Below are positions 46,860-58,925 of a DNA stretch of 64,000 bases, in pieces (positions within the stretch are counted from its first letter, which is position 1; the number at the start of each line of letters is the position of its first letter). This DNA is from Apophysomyces variabilis (taxonomy: Eukaryota; Mucoromycota; Mucoromycetes; Mucorales; Mucoraceae), in the NCBI GenBank assembly GCA_002749535.1, contig MZZL01000029.1, positions 1-64,000 of the forward strand. Direction: 5' to 3'. A program made the position numbers and the translations under genes. The notes under the pieces are model-generated. The model worked only from the letters and a program-made list of their open reading frames with translations. It did no database searches and was not told where the DNA came from.

Positions 46860-49582
46860 GTTCAACAACGGAAATCCTTATTTCTTGTTGCTTTTTATTA
46901 TTTTTTTTTATTTTCCTCTTTTTTCCCTTTTTTCCACTTAACCGTTTTTTTTTGTGTGGAAAGAAAAAAATTCAGCCACTCCGCATTCTACTTTTAAAAC
47001 CTTGCTTATTTGCCTTGTTTTCTTAGTGTGTCATAATCGACAGACCCTTATAAAAGACGAACTATTCACTGTAATACGTCTTCATCATTAAACAATGGGA
47101 AGAAGAAAAATAAGAACAATTGATGACATGGAAAAGGATGCATTAAAACATAGCAGCCTTGGACTAACTGTAGCCATTTTCTATCATAATCTGAGCGGAG
47201 TTTCCACAGTGGGTAAATGGAGCTGTCCTGTGCCCTCAACAAGCACCCATATTACTATAATAAAAAGAACCTCAAAGTTACAGTAGCAATAAATAATGAG
47301 ACCATAGCTGATCGCGACGGATCATGATTTATGCTATATATACCGATGCAAAAGAGTTGCGAGAAGTATGCAGATCCTACCCAAGTTTGTCTAATATGTT
47401 ACGTTTATGCATAAATACCACAAAGATATTATTCCGTAAATCCAAAGGTCGAAGAATTTTATCATTGAATGAGTACATCAACCATATACTAAAAGAGTTT
47501 CCAGAAAACCCGACAACTAACTGTCTTACTCAATTACAATGTTAAAACAAAGGAAATCTTTGTCTCATGTCATTCATAACAAGCCATTGCAATGCAATTT
47601 TGTATCGAGACAAAGACATTTTGTATGTATGATAATAAGACAAACAATCCACAAGGTATCTTTAGATGTATTGGAAAAAGAAACCAGTTTATTGACCTTT
47701 TCTGGTTATTGCTTTATTCGACTACTTTTCCGTTCTTTTTAAATGGGCGGGAAGTTAGGGACTGAGTTTCTAGAATTAGAAGACGCAACAAAAGCAATGC
47801 AATATCAATGTATGCCCGGGAATTAAGTAAGGAATATTTTATCCGAAGGTGCCTATAACTTTTTCATCCTGCTCCTGTTTGGTAAATTCGGCTGGTTTGT
47901 CACCGTTGGTCTCGCTCAAGTTTCAGAAAATGTACAAGATGTTCCTAATTATGTGACATCTTTCGTCATGGCACACAGTGTGGAGAGGCAGGCTCTCTAC
48001 GGCACAGAAAATCTTCTTCAGAGTGTACAGTGGTCAATGAACTTTTACTCGTTGGCGACTTGGCTATGTCGATACAAGAGGGATTTGGCAATATAACCTT
48101 TCTGAGCCTTGCTAAACGGCTATCGAATTTCAATGTGTGTCCTTTTTTGCAATGTCATCTAAACCATACGTCATGTTTTCCTGCGTTACATTTTCTCGTA
48201 CTTTGTCTGAGGAAATGATTGATTGACTTGCACCTCTGCATGGTTATCATTGTAGAACCACGAAGATGTTGAGCCTAAACAGATCGAACTATGCGTCGTC
48301 ACTAAAGTCGAGCTTCTTATTTAGCGTCGTTCTGCAACTTATATTCTCCTGAGAGTTTCATCGTCACAGCTGAACTTTACATCTGATCTTCCACGAGACA
48401 GGGTTCTGTTATTGCAACTATGCATGAAGAAGTAAAGATATCGAACTCCTGTTGGCAGTTTAGTACTATCCCAAGGTACTCATTTGTTGCTGTTTTCTGT
48501 TTATTCTCGGATACGATAAGCTTGGGCTTCGGCCTACTACTGCCGAACGTGAAACGCAATATCTTTGTTTTCCCCCAGCCAGTCTGCCCTGGTTCGATCC
48601 GTGCCACAAGAGTTTTAATGCAGAATGTCTGTTCTTCTTCCTGTCCCATTCCGTGCGAGTTATTGCCATAGGGTTTCCCATACCGAGCAAAAAAAATCAA
48701 GATCACGTCTGGCTTTACCTCTAGTTGACCGTTAGTAGTAATAGTATACCGATAACCACTTTAAATCTGAGTCAGAATATACTTCGTTCACAGGTAGCTT
48801 TATAAAGGAAGCATTCTCCTGCACTGAGGAGATTAACAGCTAGGCAAGCTGATACTATCTGTCTCTATTATTTAGCTTGACAATTAACGCCATGCGATCT
48901 CTTGATAGAGGTTTCAATACGAAATTTTATACCGCAATGAATGCGCTTTTGGAGCAATTTAATTAATTAACAACATCTATAAACGCAACTAGTCATAATA
49001 TACGTTAAGTGTATCCGTCGTGTCTAATACTGTAAGGCGCGCAAAAATACGCATAAGGAACGCAAGAGACGTATAACTGGTATGATCTTCAATGGCATTT
49101 GCATATAAGTAATGGTTTTTGTCCGAGCGGCATTGTTGAACGTAGTATATCCTAATTCAGATCGCCAAAATGCTGATGCATTTATCTCAGATATGTTTTT
49201 GCCCGAGTGCGAAATATTTTTGAACGAAACGATTCCCTAGCTGCTTCTCCAGAATAGTTCTGAACGTCGGGCACGCTTGTTAATGAGCTCAGCTGCTTCC
49301 AAATTATTGCTGATTGATGTTTCTTTACGATGAGTGCAAACTACGCCATGTTTCTCGGGAAATCCCTCTCTAATTTCTTTCTATCCATCAACTGATAAAT
49401 TGTTTTTACTAGAAAAGGTTCATAAGGTTGTACAATGTATATAGTTCCGACGACGTGGCGGGTACACAAGTGCGTGAATGCGCTTTTGGGGCACACAAAG
49501 CCAAAACAACAATGGATTCCGAGCGTTGCCGTTTGGTTGTAACTTTCCCCGTTTTCTTCCAGCTTGCTTTGGTTCGCTTGAT
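46860..49582. other. 2.7-kb region without a firmly supported gene
   Basis: Several 60-85 codon frames occur (for example 47095, starting MGRRKIRTIDDMEKD, with a TATAAAA at about 47050), but none shows a family motif. The MGRRKI start resembles MADS-box proteins for six residues only. A diverged copy of the UUCG-hairpin repeat lies at 48524-48629. Confidence 0.45.
48524..48629 (+). repeat. Dispersed UUCG-hairpin element, diverged copy
   Basis: The block order GGC-TTCG-GCC hairpin, CTGCCG, AAACGC, GGTTCGATCCG, CAAGAGTTTT is the same as at 3152-3252. On the minus strand both copies also encode similar short peptides (KTLAAERIEP and KTLVARIEP), so a decayed coding origin is an alternative. Confidence 0.45.
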
Positions 49583-50480
49583 ATGGTATCTATTCGTTTG
49601 CCCAGACGCGATGAACCTCTTCCGTCGGTCCTTTACCCTTTTCGTGGATTCCTTCATTTTGCTCATCATCCGCGTCGGCTCGGTGGACCCATTCTCAGTT
49701 CAGCAATCAAGGCGAGCATTGTTAGTTTATTGACTGTAGTTCCTTTGGTACGATACGGATATGGTCCGCAGACGCGTTTTATCTCGCGATTGTATTTGGC
49801 TTGTCGACCTCAAACTCCGGTATGGCTAGTAGCCATTTCCTCTCTTATCACAAGCTCCTTCCTCTGCCTGGCGGAGTCTTTCATATTAGTGGACCAAATT
49901 AATTGCTACATCATTGGATCCATGCAGGATCGCTTCTTCGATTCGGTTATGGAAGAGCACGACGGACAACCCGTAGAATCTCTCAAAATAGCCGACAAAC
50001 CTAAAGAAGAACAAGTCTTTCAACGTAGCCACCGGTATCTTTCGCCGTTGAACATCATGTTCCTGACAAGTCAAAAAGAGGAATCATGGGGATTGATTTT
50101 CTTGCGACCTGCTGTTTTCCTAGTCACTTTGCCACTCTACATCATCCCTGTGGCAGGACCAGCCATGTTTCTATCTATCCAAGCTATATTTAAGGGAGGT
50201 GAAACACATAAGCGCTACTTTGCCGTATATAAGTGGACCGATACACAAAGAGAACGGCGAGTAGAGTATGCTTGCTGGCAATACTATCGTTTTGGTATGA
50301 TTGCAACATTGTTAGAGATGGTCCCTTTTGCAGGTTTTCTCTTCTCTTATACAAACCAAATTGGGTAAGTTATGGCCCATCTTTGGGTGAAGACCGAGAA
50401 CTAAAGATTTTCTGCACAGGGCGGCTATGTGGGCTATGGACCTTCATGATAGAAACCTCATCCAACCAAAGTCGTTGTAG
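49583..50480 (+). CDS. EI24 / Rrt8-Lds-like multi-pass membrane protein
   Basis: Two exons (intron 50365-50419) give 280 aa from ATG 49583; an in-frame upstream ATG at 49478 would give 315 aa. I prefer 49583 because the family typically starts shortly before the YPFRGFLHFAHHP segment. Four or more hydrophobic segments are visible (SIVSLLTVVPLV; VAISSLITSSFLCL; FLVTLPLYIIPVAGPAMFL; MIATLLEMVPFAGFLF). The end TNQIGAAMWAMDLHDRNL, rebuilt by the splice, is the conserved C-terminal block of fungal EI24-like proteins. Yeast Rrt8, Lds1 and Lds2 of this family sit on lipid droplets and help build the spore wall; whether this one does the same is inference. Confidence 0.8.
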
Positions 50481-51308
50481 ATTATCCAAAACAATGTACA
50501 TGTCAATGCATCATGAAAGCAGTTTCCTGGTTCCACACCCATAGATACACAGGTTGCTGCCATAACATGGATAATCAGCAAGCCTGGTAAGAAACGAGCT
50601 CTTATTGTAACCCAATACAATAAAGCCAGATGTTACGTGAAAGCGATAGGAGCTGTTCATCGATTTTAGTACGGCTTGTTTCTATTTGGAATGCTAGGTC
50701 CAAATTTACTATTTGTTTCCGTTGCTTTGATCTTATCGTATTAATATTGCGGACCGGAAAGGGGTAGTCCAAAAAGTACACTCAATTGCTGCAACGGTGG
50801 TATCCCGATCTTGATTTGCGTCATTCTGCCTGCTTTAACAAATCAATGAAACTGACCAGATTTGGCAAAACTGACGTTTACGCGCTTTTCATGTGAGCAA
50901 TTCACAGTGAGCTTTTACAAAGTGAAAGACAGTAGCTGTAATTCTAAGCCATATTTGGTCTAAAACTGATTCGAATATTCGTTTTGCATGGAAAACTCCT
51001 TCCCAACATTAGATAGGAATACAGAATGTAAGTTTTACTTTTGTATGGGCTACTTATTGTCCGGAAGTCGTTCCTTCCTGCGGCCAACGTATACAGACGT
51101 ATTAGCATGGCTTAGAAGCAGTGAGTTACCTTCCCCCATACATGACGTACGATAGAAGCTCACGCCCGTTTCCTGTGACTTGTTGATCAGCCGTCTTCTG
51201 CAGTTCCAAGTCGGACAGACCCAAAATAGTTCTCTGGGGTGTGACACAAAACGTAAACGATGGGTCGCTGGTTTATTTTTCGTTCCCTTCTCTTTTCCCC
51301 TTCCGCTA
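50481..51308. other. Intergenic spacer and GH125 promoter
   Basis: No gene is seen. A T/C-rich stretch (51270-51305) directly precedes the mannosidase start. Confidence 0.5.
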
Positions 51309-53244
51309 ATGCCACAAGAAACAAATCCACTTTTACGTTATTTACATGCTCCCACCAAACGAATAGTTCCATTTTCAGCCATTATCTTATTTATCATCTT
51401 TATCAACTTGCTTGTTCTATATAGATTTGATCAGCCTTCCCAACAACTGCCAGTGTCGCCACCTAAAAATGATGAACCGATCTGTCGTCCTGGTAATAAC
51501 CCACCGAATTCGCACTGTCCACCGTTGCCAACGCCACCACCAACAAACAATCCGCCTGAACACTACGGTATCCCTGATGCAAGACCTGTGAAGAGCGAGC
51601 GCAAGTTCAGTAGTTCTGCAGTCGACGACTTCCTCAGCCGTGTGACCCAGAACATGAGGGACAAAGATTTGGCCATGCTCTTGAATAACTGTCTACCAAA
51701 CACACTGGACACCACAATTGAATGGTTTAAAGCGGGGAAAGACCCACGCACTTTCTTAATTACCGGAGACAGTAAGTTCCTGAGGCAACCCAATGTTTGT
51801 GCTTTTTGCGTTGTGTTTATTTCATTAAGCGCCCTTAAATTTAAGTCCCCGCCATGTGGTTACGAGACTCTACCAATCAGATATTGCCCTACATGATTTT
51901 TGCCCACAATGACACTCAGATCCAAGATTTGATTCTCGGTGTCATCATGGTTCAATCGACTTTTCTACATTATGATCCATATGCAAACGCCTTTCTAAAA
52001 CCATGGTATGCTCCTTCTGGAAGTACACAACGTGGCGCCCAGGATAGGGTTATACCGCAATATGATCCTGCCTATGTATGGGAGTCGAAGGTAAACGGTG
52101 TCTTGGGTTTGTAAGAAAAAGAATTATCTAGCTAAAGTACGAACACGGGAACAACAAGTATGAGCTTGATTCCCTTGCACACTTTTTCCAACTTGCAAAT
52201 GAATATATGGAAACTACAGGTGACTATGAACGAGTTGTGACGGCAGAAGACTGGCTGAAAGCTGTGCCAAGAGTGTTCCAGGTGATTCGTGATCAAATGA
52301 AAGGCACTTGGGAGGAAGAAGAAGAAATAGATCTGTACAAGTTAAGACGACCTATGCACCAACCTGGCGCTGTACCCGAGCCAGTAGCGCTGGAGCATGG
52401 TTATCGATTCAAACGCACAACGGATCGACCCACCGAGACACTTGGCGCCAACGGCAGGGGCGGCGTGTCCCGTTCGTGTGGTTTGGTCAGGAGTGCATTT
52501 AGACCGAGCGACGACGCAACCAGTTTCCCTTACTTGGTAAGGCCGACCTCTTGGAAATGCAACCAACAGAAAGAGTCATATAGCTAATGCACTGTGTTGA
52601 AATATACATAGATCCCTGCTAATGCTCAATTATCTGTCCAGCTCGAAAAGCTGGCTGCCTTGTTGGAAAGAGCCGGCCAGTCAATGATTCGTGCCCCTCC
52701 TCAACTTGCGGACTTTGCAGCAGAGGCAAAGGAGCTGGGCAACACAATCCGAAAGGCTATTTATGACCATGCCATTGTTAACCATCCTGTTTTTGGTCGG
52801 ATATTCGCATTTGAAGTGGATGGCTACGGGTCCTCTTTGCTAATGGATGATGCTAATACGCCATCCCTTCTAAGTCTACCAGTACTGGGGTTTGTCGACA
52901 TGCAGGACGAGATCTACTTGAATACGCGGGCGTTCGCTCTTTCTAATTGGAATCCGTGGTACTTTGAGGGAAACTTTGGTAATGGTATCGGAGGACCTCA
53001 CACTGGCAAGGACATGATTTGGCCAATGAGTCTGCTAATGCAGATCCAGACGTCCACTTCTGAAGAAGAAATCAAGACGAATCTAAACGTTCTAAAACGA
53101 CTAGCCAGAAAGTCAGGTTTAATGTGTGAATCTTTTCACAAGGATAACCCATCGCGGTTTACAAGGGCTTGGTTTAGTTGGGCCAACGGTTTGGCGGGAC
53201 GTACTATACTCCATATCATGGAAAAATACCCTCACTTGGTGTGA
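51309..53244 (+). CDS. Glycoside hydrolase family 125, exo-alpha-1,6-mannosidase, type II membrane protein
   Basis: This family removes terminal alpha-1,6-linked mannose from yeast-type mannans and N-glycans without a metal ion. Four exons (introns 51772-51845, 52091-52137 and 52537-52611) give 579 aa. A short cytosolic tail and one hydrophobic segment (residues about 19-39, PFSAIILFIIFINLLVLY) predict a Golgi type II protein, followed by a Pro-rich stem. The catalytic domain shows DIPAMWLRDSTNQ (rebuilt by splicing), KYELDSLAHFFQL, TDRPTETL, FRPSDDAT, EVDGYGS and a C-terminal RAWFSWANGL. The next gene is a GT32 glycosyltransferase 318 bases downstream on the same strand, so both may act on the same mannan chains. 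Confidence 0.93.
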
Positions 53245-53562
53245 TAGCAAACCAGAATCTGCGTGCTGTTATATTTAATTTATCGAATAGTAAGCTAGTC
53301 TGGAATAAATTGTGCTTCCACGAAAAAATATTCGATCTTTGCGTGCATAAATACTCTTAGGTATCTTTAAATTACCTTGCATAAGTCGTTTCGTCTTATT
53401 ATCCATAGCCATCCCGATGCAATTCCATTGCCGATTCCGAGGTGTGACGGTGTCCTAACCCTTGGACTTCATGCGATTTCCATATTTGAACAAGGAGTCA
53501 TTTCCCACAAGGGCTTGACCGTCGCGAATCCGTCCTCTTATTGATCGAATAAACCCAGCTTC
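53245..53562. other. Spacer between the GH125 and GT32 genes
   Basis: This is a 318-base intergenic gap containing the 3' end of the mannosidase gene and the promoter of the next. No gene is seen. Confidence 0.5.
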
Positions 53563-55669
53563 ATGTCCTCTACGTTCAACGCACGGCGATCGCCTTCGAA
53601 ACGGTTACCGTTTTACCGTAGTGGGCCGAATGCCAAACCACCATTTACACATATGATTAATCATGCAAAGAGACGATGGATATACCGGATAACTATGCTC
53701 GGTATCCTCGGCTTTTTGCTGGTACGCCTTTGGATCAATGCAGCTTCCAGTCTTTCCAATCTGGATAAATCGCTCTCAGATTTCCGGGAATTGACCATTG
53801 CACGGCGCGTGGATGTCAAAGCAGCTGCCACGACCATACCCAAGATAGTACATTTTGTATATGGTTTGCGTTCGCCTGAGCCGACTCTGGATTTGATCCA
53901 CTACCTAGCGATCAAATCGGCCCATGACGTGTTAAAGCCAGAGCAGATCATGTTTCATTATCATTATTTACCAGTTGGGGAGCAATTTGAAAAGGCGCTA
54001 CCGATGCTCACCTTGCGCCAGGTGGATCTCGTACATGACATATTTGGAAGACCAGTGAAGCATTATGCCCATCAGGCAGATGTTATTCGATTAGAAGTCC
54101 TACAGCAGTATGGCGGTATCTATCTTGATCTGGATGTGATATCTCTTAAGCCAATTGATCATCTTCTGCGGTATGAGTTTGCCATGGCGCAGGAAGGCAA
54201 AGGTAAGGTTTTGGGACAGGTCCTGTATGATAACAATCATGACGTACTAAATGAGAAAATAATAGGTGGTGCTATGGGACTTTGCAATGCAATGATTTTG
54301 GCAAGACCCAATGCACGATTTCTTCAACGCTGGTACGCAACATATGAAACATTTGACAGCAATGATTGGAACTATCATTCGGTGGTTCTTCCAGGGAAGT
54401 TGGCTCCTCATTTTTCAGACGAAATTACCGTATTAAACCATACCGCCTTCTTCTGGCCTCTCTGGGATGGACCGGGTTTGCGTGCAGCGTTTTTGGAGAA
54501 ATCGTATGATTATGGGATGAACTATGGCACGCACATATGGGAATCTGCAGCCAAGCGAAATTTAATGAAGGATATCAATGAAGAAGTCGTCATGACGATA
54601 GATAATAGTTTGTATTGCCAATTACGACGTTTTCTTTTGGATGGACAACCCGATCCGCGTCCTAACGCATGTCGAATTCTCGCTCATACAGAAAGAGCCG
54701 ACGGATTGGGTACGTAAGGCTATGAGAATCACAGAGTCAGCGATTGACAATTGCAATTCAATAGTGGGGCACTGGTCCTTAAGTGATACTGGGGGACGTA
54801 CCAATCCTATGCCAGCCATTGATAATTCCGGTAACGAATTGGGAGGTATTATTCGGAATGGGAAATACGAGGAAAATAACGAAAATGAAACCGCGATCCA
54901 TCTCAATGGCAGACAGAGCTACATTTTTCTACCTATGCCTACAGAAACCACGTTGGAACAAATGACAGTGAGTTGGTGGATGAAAACAATGACAGACAAA
55001 GATGGTGGTACAGCTATGGTCATCCAGACAGAGGAGGCTAAAGTGTACGCTCAGACGCAACAGATACGCGCATATGATAAGGAAAAGAGCAGCACGCCGA
55101 TCTCATTGGGACTGTCAACGCTCATACGAGGACGTAACTGGGAATGGCAAGAGCTAGATCGAGTGGATGCAAGTCCAATTGCGATCAATCTGGATAATAC
55201 ATACCATCATTATTGTTTGGTCATTGATCGCGCCAATATTACGCACGGGCCACCATTGACACTATATATGGACGGATATGTTATCTCGAGTAATCACGCC
55301 TGGACATTGCCAAATATAAGCAATGTTGTACGTGGTGTGTGGTTTGGGTCTTCCGAACCTGAGCATAGCAACTATCAGGATCCGTGGGATGATACCCGCA
55401 GTCTGGAAGCAAGCTATGAGGAAATTAAGATCTGGGAAAGAAGCTTGAATGTTGACGAAGTGCGAAAATTAACCTTCAGAAAACCCATTGTGCAGTATAC
55501 CGATGAGGAAGGATTTACAACAAATCAAAGAATGGCAGAAGGAAGTGAGGATAAGCAACAAATAGAAAAGCTAGAATCGCATAACGAGCAGCATCATCAG
55601 TCTGAGGTTGATATCGACCTTGACGTGGATGAAGACATTTCTTGGACAGAAGATGATATCGACGATTGA
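53563..55669 (+). CDS. GT32 glycosyltransferase fused to a LamG/concanavalin A-like domain
   Basis: Two exons (intron 54710-54764) give 683 aa. Residues about 41-58 form a signal anchor (ITMLGILGFLLVRLW), suggesting a Golgi type II protein. Residues 90-370 are a GT32 (DXD sugar-binding, Och1/Sur1-like) catalytic domain: IPKIVHFVYG, HQADVIRLEVLQQYGGIYLDLD with the DXD at 189-191, and IGGAMGLCNAMILARPN. After the splice (ADGL-VGHWSLSD) the second exon encodes a laminin-G/pentraxin-like sandwich (IHLNGRQSYIFL, MTVSWWMKTM, TYHHYCLVID, GPPLTLYMDG, YEEIKIWERSL). A Gln/Glu/Asp-rich tail ends the protein. The two exons correspond to the two domains, as if joined by exon fusion. The sugar donor is probably GDP-mannose, by family. 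Confidence 0.9.
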
Positions 55670-56084
55670 AAAGCTTGTAGATTCGATGTTTTATATAGCC
55701 AAAAAAAAAAAAAAAAAGAGCCAAGTAACTATACCCTACTGATCTGCCAACGGCGACGATTCACCCAATTCTTCTTGGTAATAAACTTTGAAGTTATGCT
55801 TTAATGTTATAAGAATAAATCACACCGAAGATGCCAAGTACATTAAAAGATGACGTACATTCTTTTTAGAAATAATGGATAAACAATGATATGTTATTAT
55901 CAACATCAAAGCAAAAAAGTTTCAAATAAATATGGTCCGTGATCATTCGACCGATGCTTTTTTCCTTGCTGTTTTATGATGGTCTTTGACATGGCCCTCT
56001 TTCCTTTTTTCCCCTTTTTTTCCTTTTTGTTCATGGCGTAGCTTTCGTTCTAAGTTAAAGACCTATAGGTTGGACAACCTACAA
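55670..56084. other. Intergenic spacer between convergent genes
   Basis: A poly-A run of about 18 lies at 55701-55718. This is the shared 3' flank of the GT32 gene (+) and RPB4 (-). Confidence 0.5.
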
Positions 56085-56782
56085 TTAGCCTTGGAACTTC
56101 TTAATCGTGAGCATCTGATTCAACATTTCTTGCAATTTCTCGTCATCGACTTTATTCGCCAAGCTATGGACAGTTCACTGAGTGGTTGCCATTGGAAACA
56201 AGAAAATGTTATTTACCTGGGTATCAGTGCTTTGGCTTCTTCAGCATCTTCACAACACAAATTGGCTAATTGAGCCACTTCAAACTGGGCCATGCCATTC
56301 TGGTCCAATACCCTAACCTCCCCACTCAACACACAAGCTCCTTACCAAGGCACGACTTACTTTCGTACTTCATGCACAGATTCCCAGTTACTGAATCGAC
56401 TAAATGTATGAACATAATCGAGAGTTTTCGACAGGACGCTAATAAGAAATGTTTCCTGATTAGGCATCAAGTCCTTGAATTTTTTCTCTATGACCAACAG
56501 CAGCAGCATTGACCAGTTCATTACTTTGTCGTTTGGCGATTAACACCACCAGCGTGGTCTTTGGAATCATGCTGTGCTTCCAACAAGATGCGCACCTCCG
56601 ACATGTACAAACATTGCGCTGTGTTGAACTCTAAAAAAAGAATAAATGTCTAGTCCCCGTGGATCGTAACTCGCTAGCCAACACATGCTTGTTTTCTATC
56701 GATCCAATATACCTTCACCAAGCTTCAATGTCGTTGCATCTTCTTGTTCTGGTCCACCTCTGCGAAGATGCCTGTGTGTCAT
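56085..56782 (-). CDS. RPB4: RNA polymerase II subunit RPB4
   Basis: This subunit forms the Rpb4/Rpb7 stalk of RNA polymerase II. Five exons (56713-56782, 56547-56630, 56361-56487, 56217-56312 and 56085-56163) give 151 aa. The reading is QEDATTLKLGEEFNTAQCLYMSEVRILLE, then LDYVHTFSRFSNWESVHEVRKVL, then FEVAQLANLCCEDAEEAKALIPSL, and finally DDEKLQEMLNQM...IKKFQ, matching the Rpb4 helices and the HRDC-like C-terminal block. The order and the AQLANL...EEAKALIPSL signature separate it from Rpc17. The donor of the second intron could be either of two overlapping GTs (56547 or 56550), changing one Gly. Every exon is under 130 bases, so a simple ORF search misses this gene. Confidence 0.9.
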
Positions 56783-58925
56783 GACAAAGGGTAACAAAAA
56801 GAAACGAGACGACACTCTGGCAGTGCAAAGTTTAAGCACGTCACATCGGGGACATTCGAGGAAATTTCCCGCAAAATGTGGAAAATTAAAAAACTCATGG
56901 TGCTTTTTCCTTGCCAGTAAGAATGAGAAATGTCAACCGTGAAAATAAGTGTAGATAGCATTTTTTACTGTCTCCTTCTTACTCGATTCATAACATGGAA
57001 CAAACTTGTCTGATTTTGGTGATTCATTTCAGTTGGGCTCGTATACTTCTCTTGGTTACCTAGCGCACATATCCAACGTCCTGTAGTGTCAGCCCATTGC
57101 ACATAAGATGCACCTATTCTCTCACCGCGGCCATGGATGACGCGAAAACCTAGACAAAACTTAGCTCAAGGCAGTTCACTGGCTTGAGACTTTGTATTAC
57201 TGAACGGGTCTTCGAGCGTGGAATTGTCGATTACAGCCTTCCTCTTCAGTTATCTGACCAAGCGCATCTGATACCAACACTAGGAGTATTGTGATGAAGT
57301 TGGGAACAGTACGATACATTAAACAAAGGCTTCCGGAAAATAATGACGTTCAAAGTAAAATAGAGAAAGAAATGAGAGGAACGGACATGAATAAAACAAG
57401 AATATTCGTTGCCTGTTGGAATCAGCTTCTGCTAATTGAACGAATGCGCGAATACACAAAGATAATAGACCTATTTTTTTTCATCAACTTCATCTGTTTC
57501 ATACATGTCTGTTTAGTTAGACAAAAAGTACGATCTTATATGTATAATTTGCCGGTCTGTAAGTGTATAGCGGCATTTGATTCAAGAAAATACAATGTCT
57601 ATCGCTGACTACAACGTTGACCTTTAAGAAGAGTTAGCAATGCTTGTATAGGACAATAATATGTCGTGTTACACTGCATGTCAGTAGTTCGACAGCTTTG
57701 CTCGTCAAAGGCTTCTACGGGATTACTGTGTTCAGCAAGGATACATTGGACAAGTATAACTTGAACAGCACAATTGGCTTTCCGCTAGTTAAAAAAAAGG
57801 GCAATATCCGTGTACTTCTCATATCTTTGGCATTTTACTCTGCACACAGTGGCTACGCTACTTTCGATCAAATTCTGGACATAAAAGTAAGAGTTGCTGG
57901 ATATCGTTGGTTATATGGATGATATGGTTACAGTTGCATGGATTCATAGCATATTATGTGTACCTTTGCTAACAGGCAATAGTAAGCCCTTTTTGCTAGA
58001 AACCTGTTTTCAAACAATCAATTTGAGATGGTGCCGACCATCAAGCAGGCAAACAATGTGAAAACCGCCTCTCTCTTTGCAACATTAAGAAAAGCTTGGT
58101 TAGCTAGACGTCATGGAGCAACGGGAACAGTATGTCAATATAAGGACAATCAACAGCAATAATGCAAATCATTTATTGTGCCGGAGAGAATTAAAAGGGA
58201 GAAATCTCCTTTGCCTCTCAAACCATGTCGTTGTTTGCTAATGTTGCAGAGAGGACCCTGTCCGTTTCGCACTGACTGATAAAGTGAAACAAGAACATTT
58301 CCCGATCAGATAACTCAGAGATGGGCCGTACAGTACAAAGAGCGTTTCGACAGTGTATTTCAGAGCAGCAGATGACATGTAACGTGTTAAGCTGTTTAGG
58401 CGCGATCATGTTTTTCTCGATAAGCTAGTTTAAAAGAGCGATGAGTATGGTTTAAACTGCAGCGTGGGTTTTTCAGGGCCTGATGGGAAGAACAGAAAAT
58501 TCTGTACGCTGCTGCAGATGGGTTTCACAAACAAAAGGTTAAAAAAAAAGTTAAGCTTCGCTGAGGCCTTTTCTTTTGGCGGAACAATTAACTGTGCATT
58601 ATTAGGTCGGGCATGCAAAATAACGAATAAAAATAACGAAAAGGATATAAGTCTCTTGCAAGGATACATAATGCAAGAACTTCATCTAGGGTGCATTCCG
58701 GAATAAGGTCCGAGACAAAACACAAAACGGTTTAGAAGTGGGTGAGGATGATAACCCAATTTGTACGCTTCTTCCTTTCTCAATTGAGTACACTACGTGT
58801 AACAAGTAAACCACCAGATAGGCCATTCAATTTTGTTAAAGAAGAGAAATTGGTATACTTATTTGAAGAAAGAGCTAAGAGAGAATGGAATTAGAATAGT
58901 TAAAAACAGGAATAAATATATGCCG
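56783..58925. other. 2.1-kb region with no firmly supported gene
   Basis: Plus-strand frames of 80-105 codons occur (57291, 57644 and 58464) without recognised motifs. A tentative small spliced gene on the minus strand (57056-57319) is listed separately. Confidence 0.4.
57056..57319 (-). CDS. Tentative small secreted peptide (3 exons)
   Basis: Exons 57201-57319, 57126-57149 and 57056-57080 give 55 aa. The N-terminus MYRTVPNFITILLVLVSDALG looks like a signal peptide; the mature part begins QITEEEGCNRQFH and ends LDMCAR with two Cys. Both introns are GT..AG, and the second has a CTGAC branch-like site, but the middle exon is only 24 bases and no homologue is recognised. Chance cannot be excluded. 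Confidence 0.25.

Noticed and set aside
47095..47286. Open frame starting MGRRKI, like the first residues of MADS-box proteins
   Set aside because: The similarity stops after six residues; the TFxKRKxGL core is absent and the frame ends after 63 codons with no convincing splice continuation.
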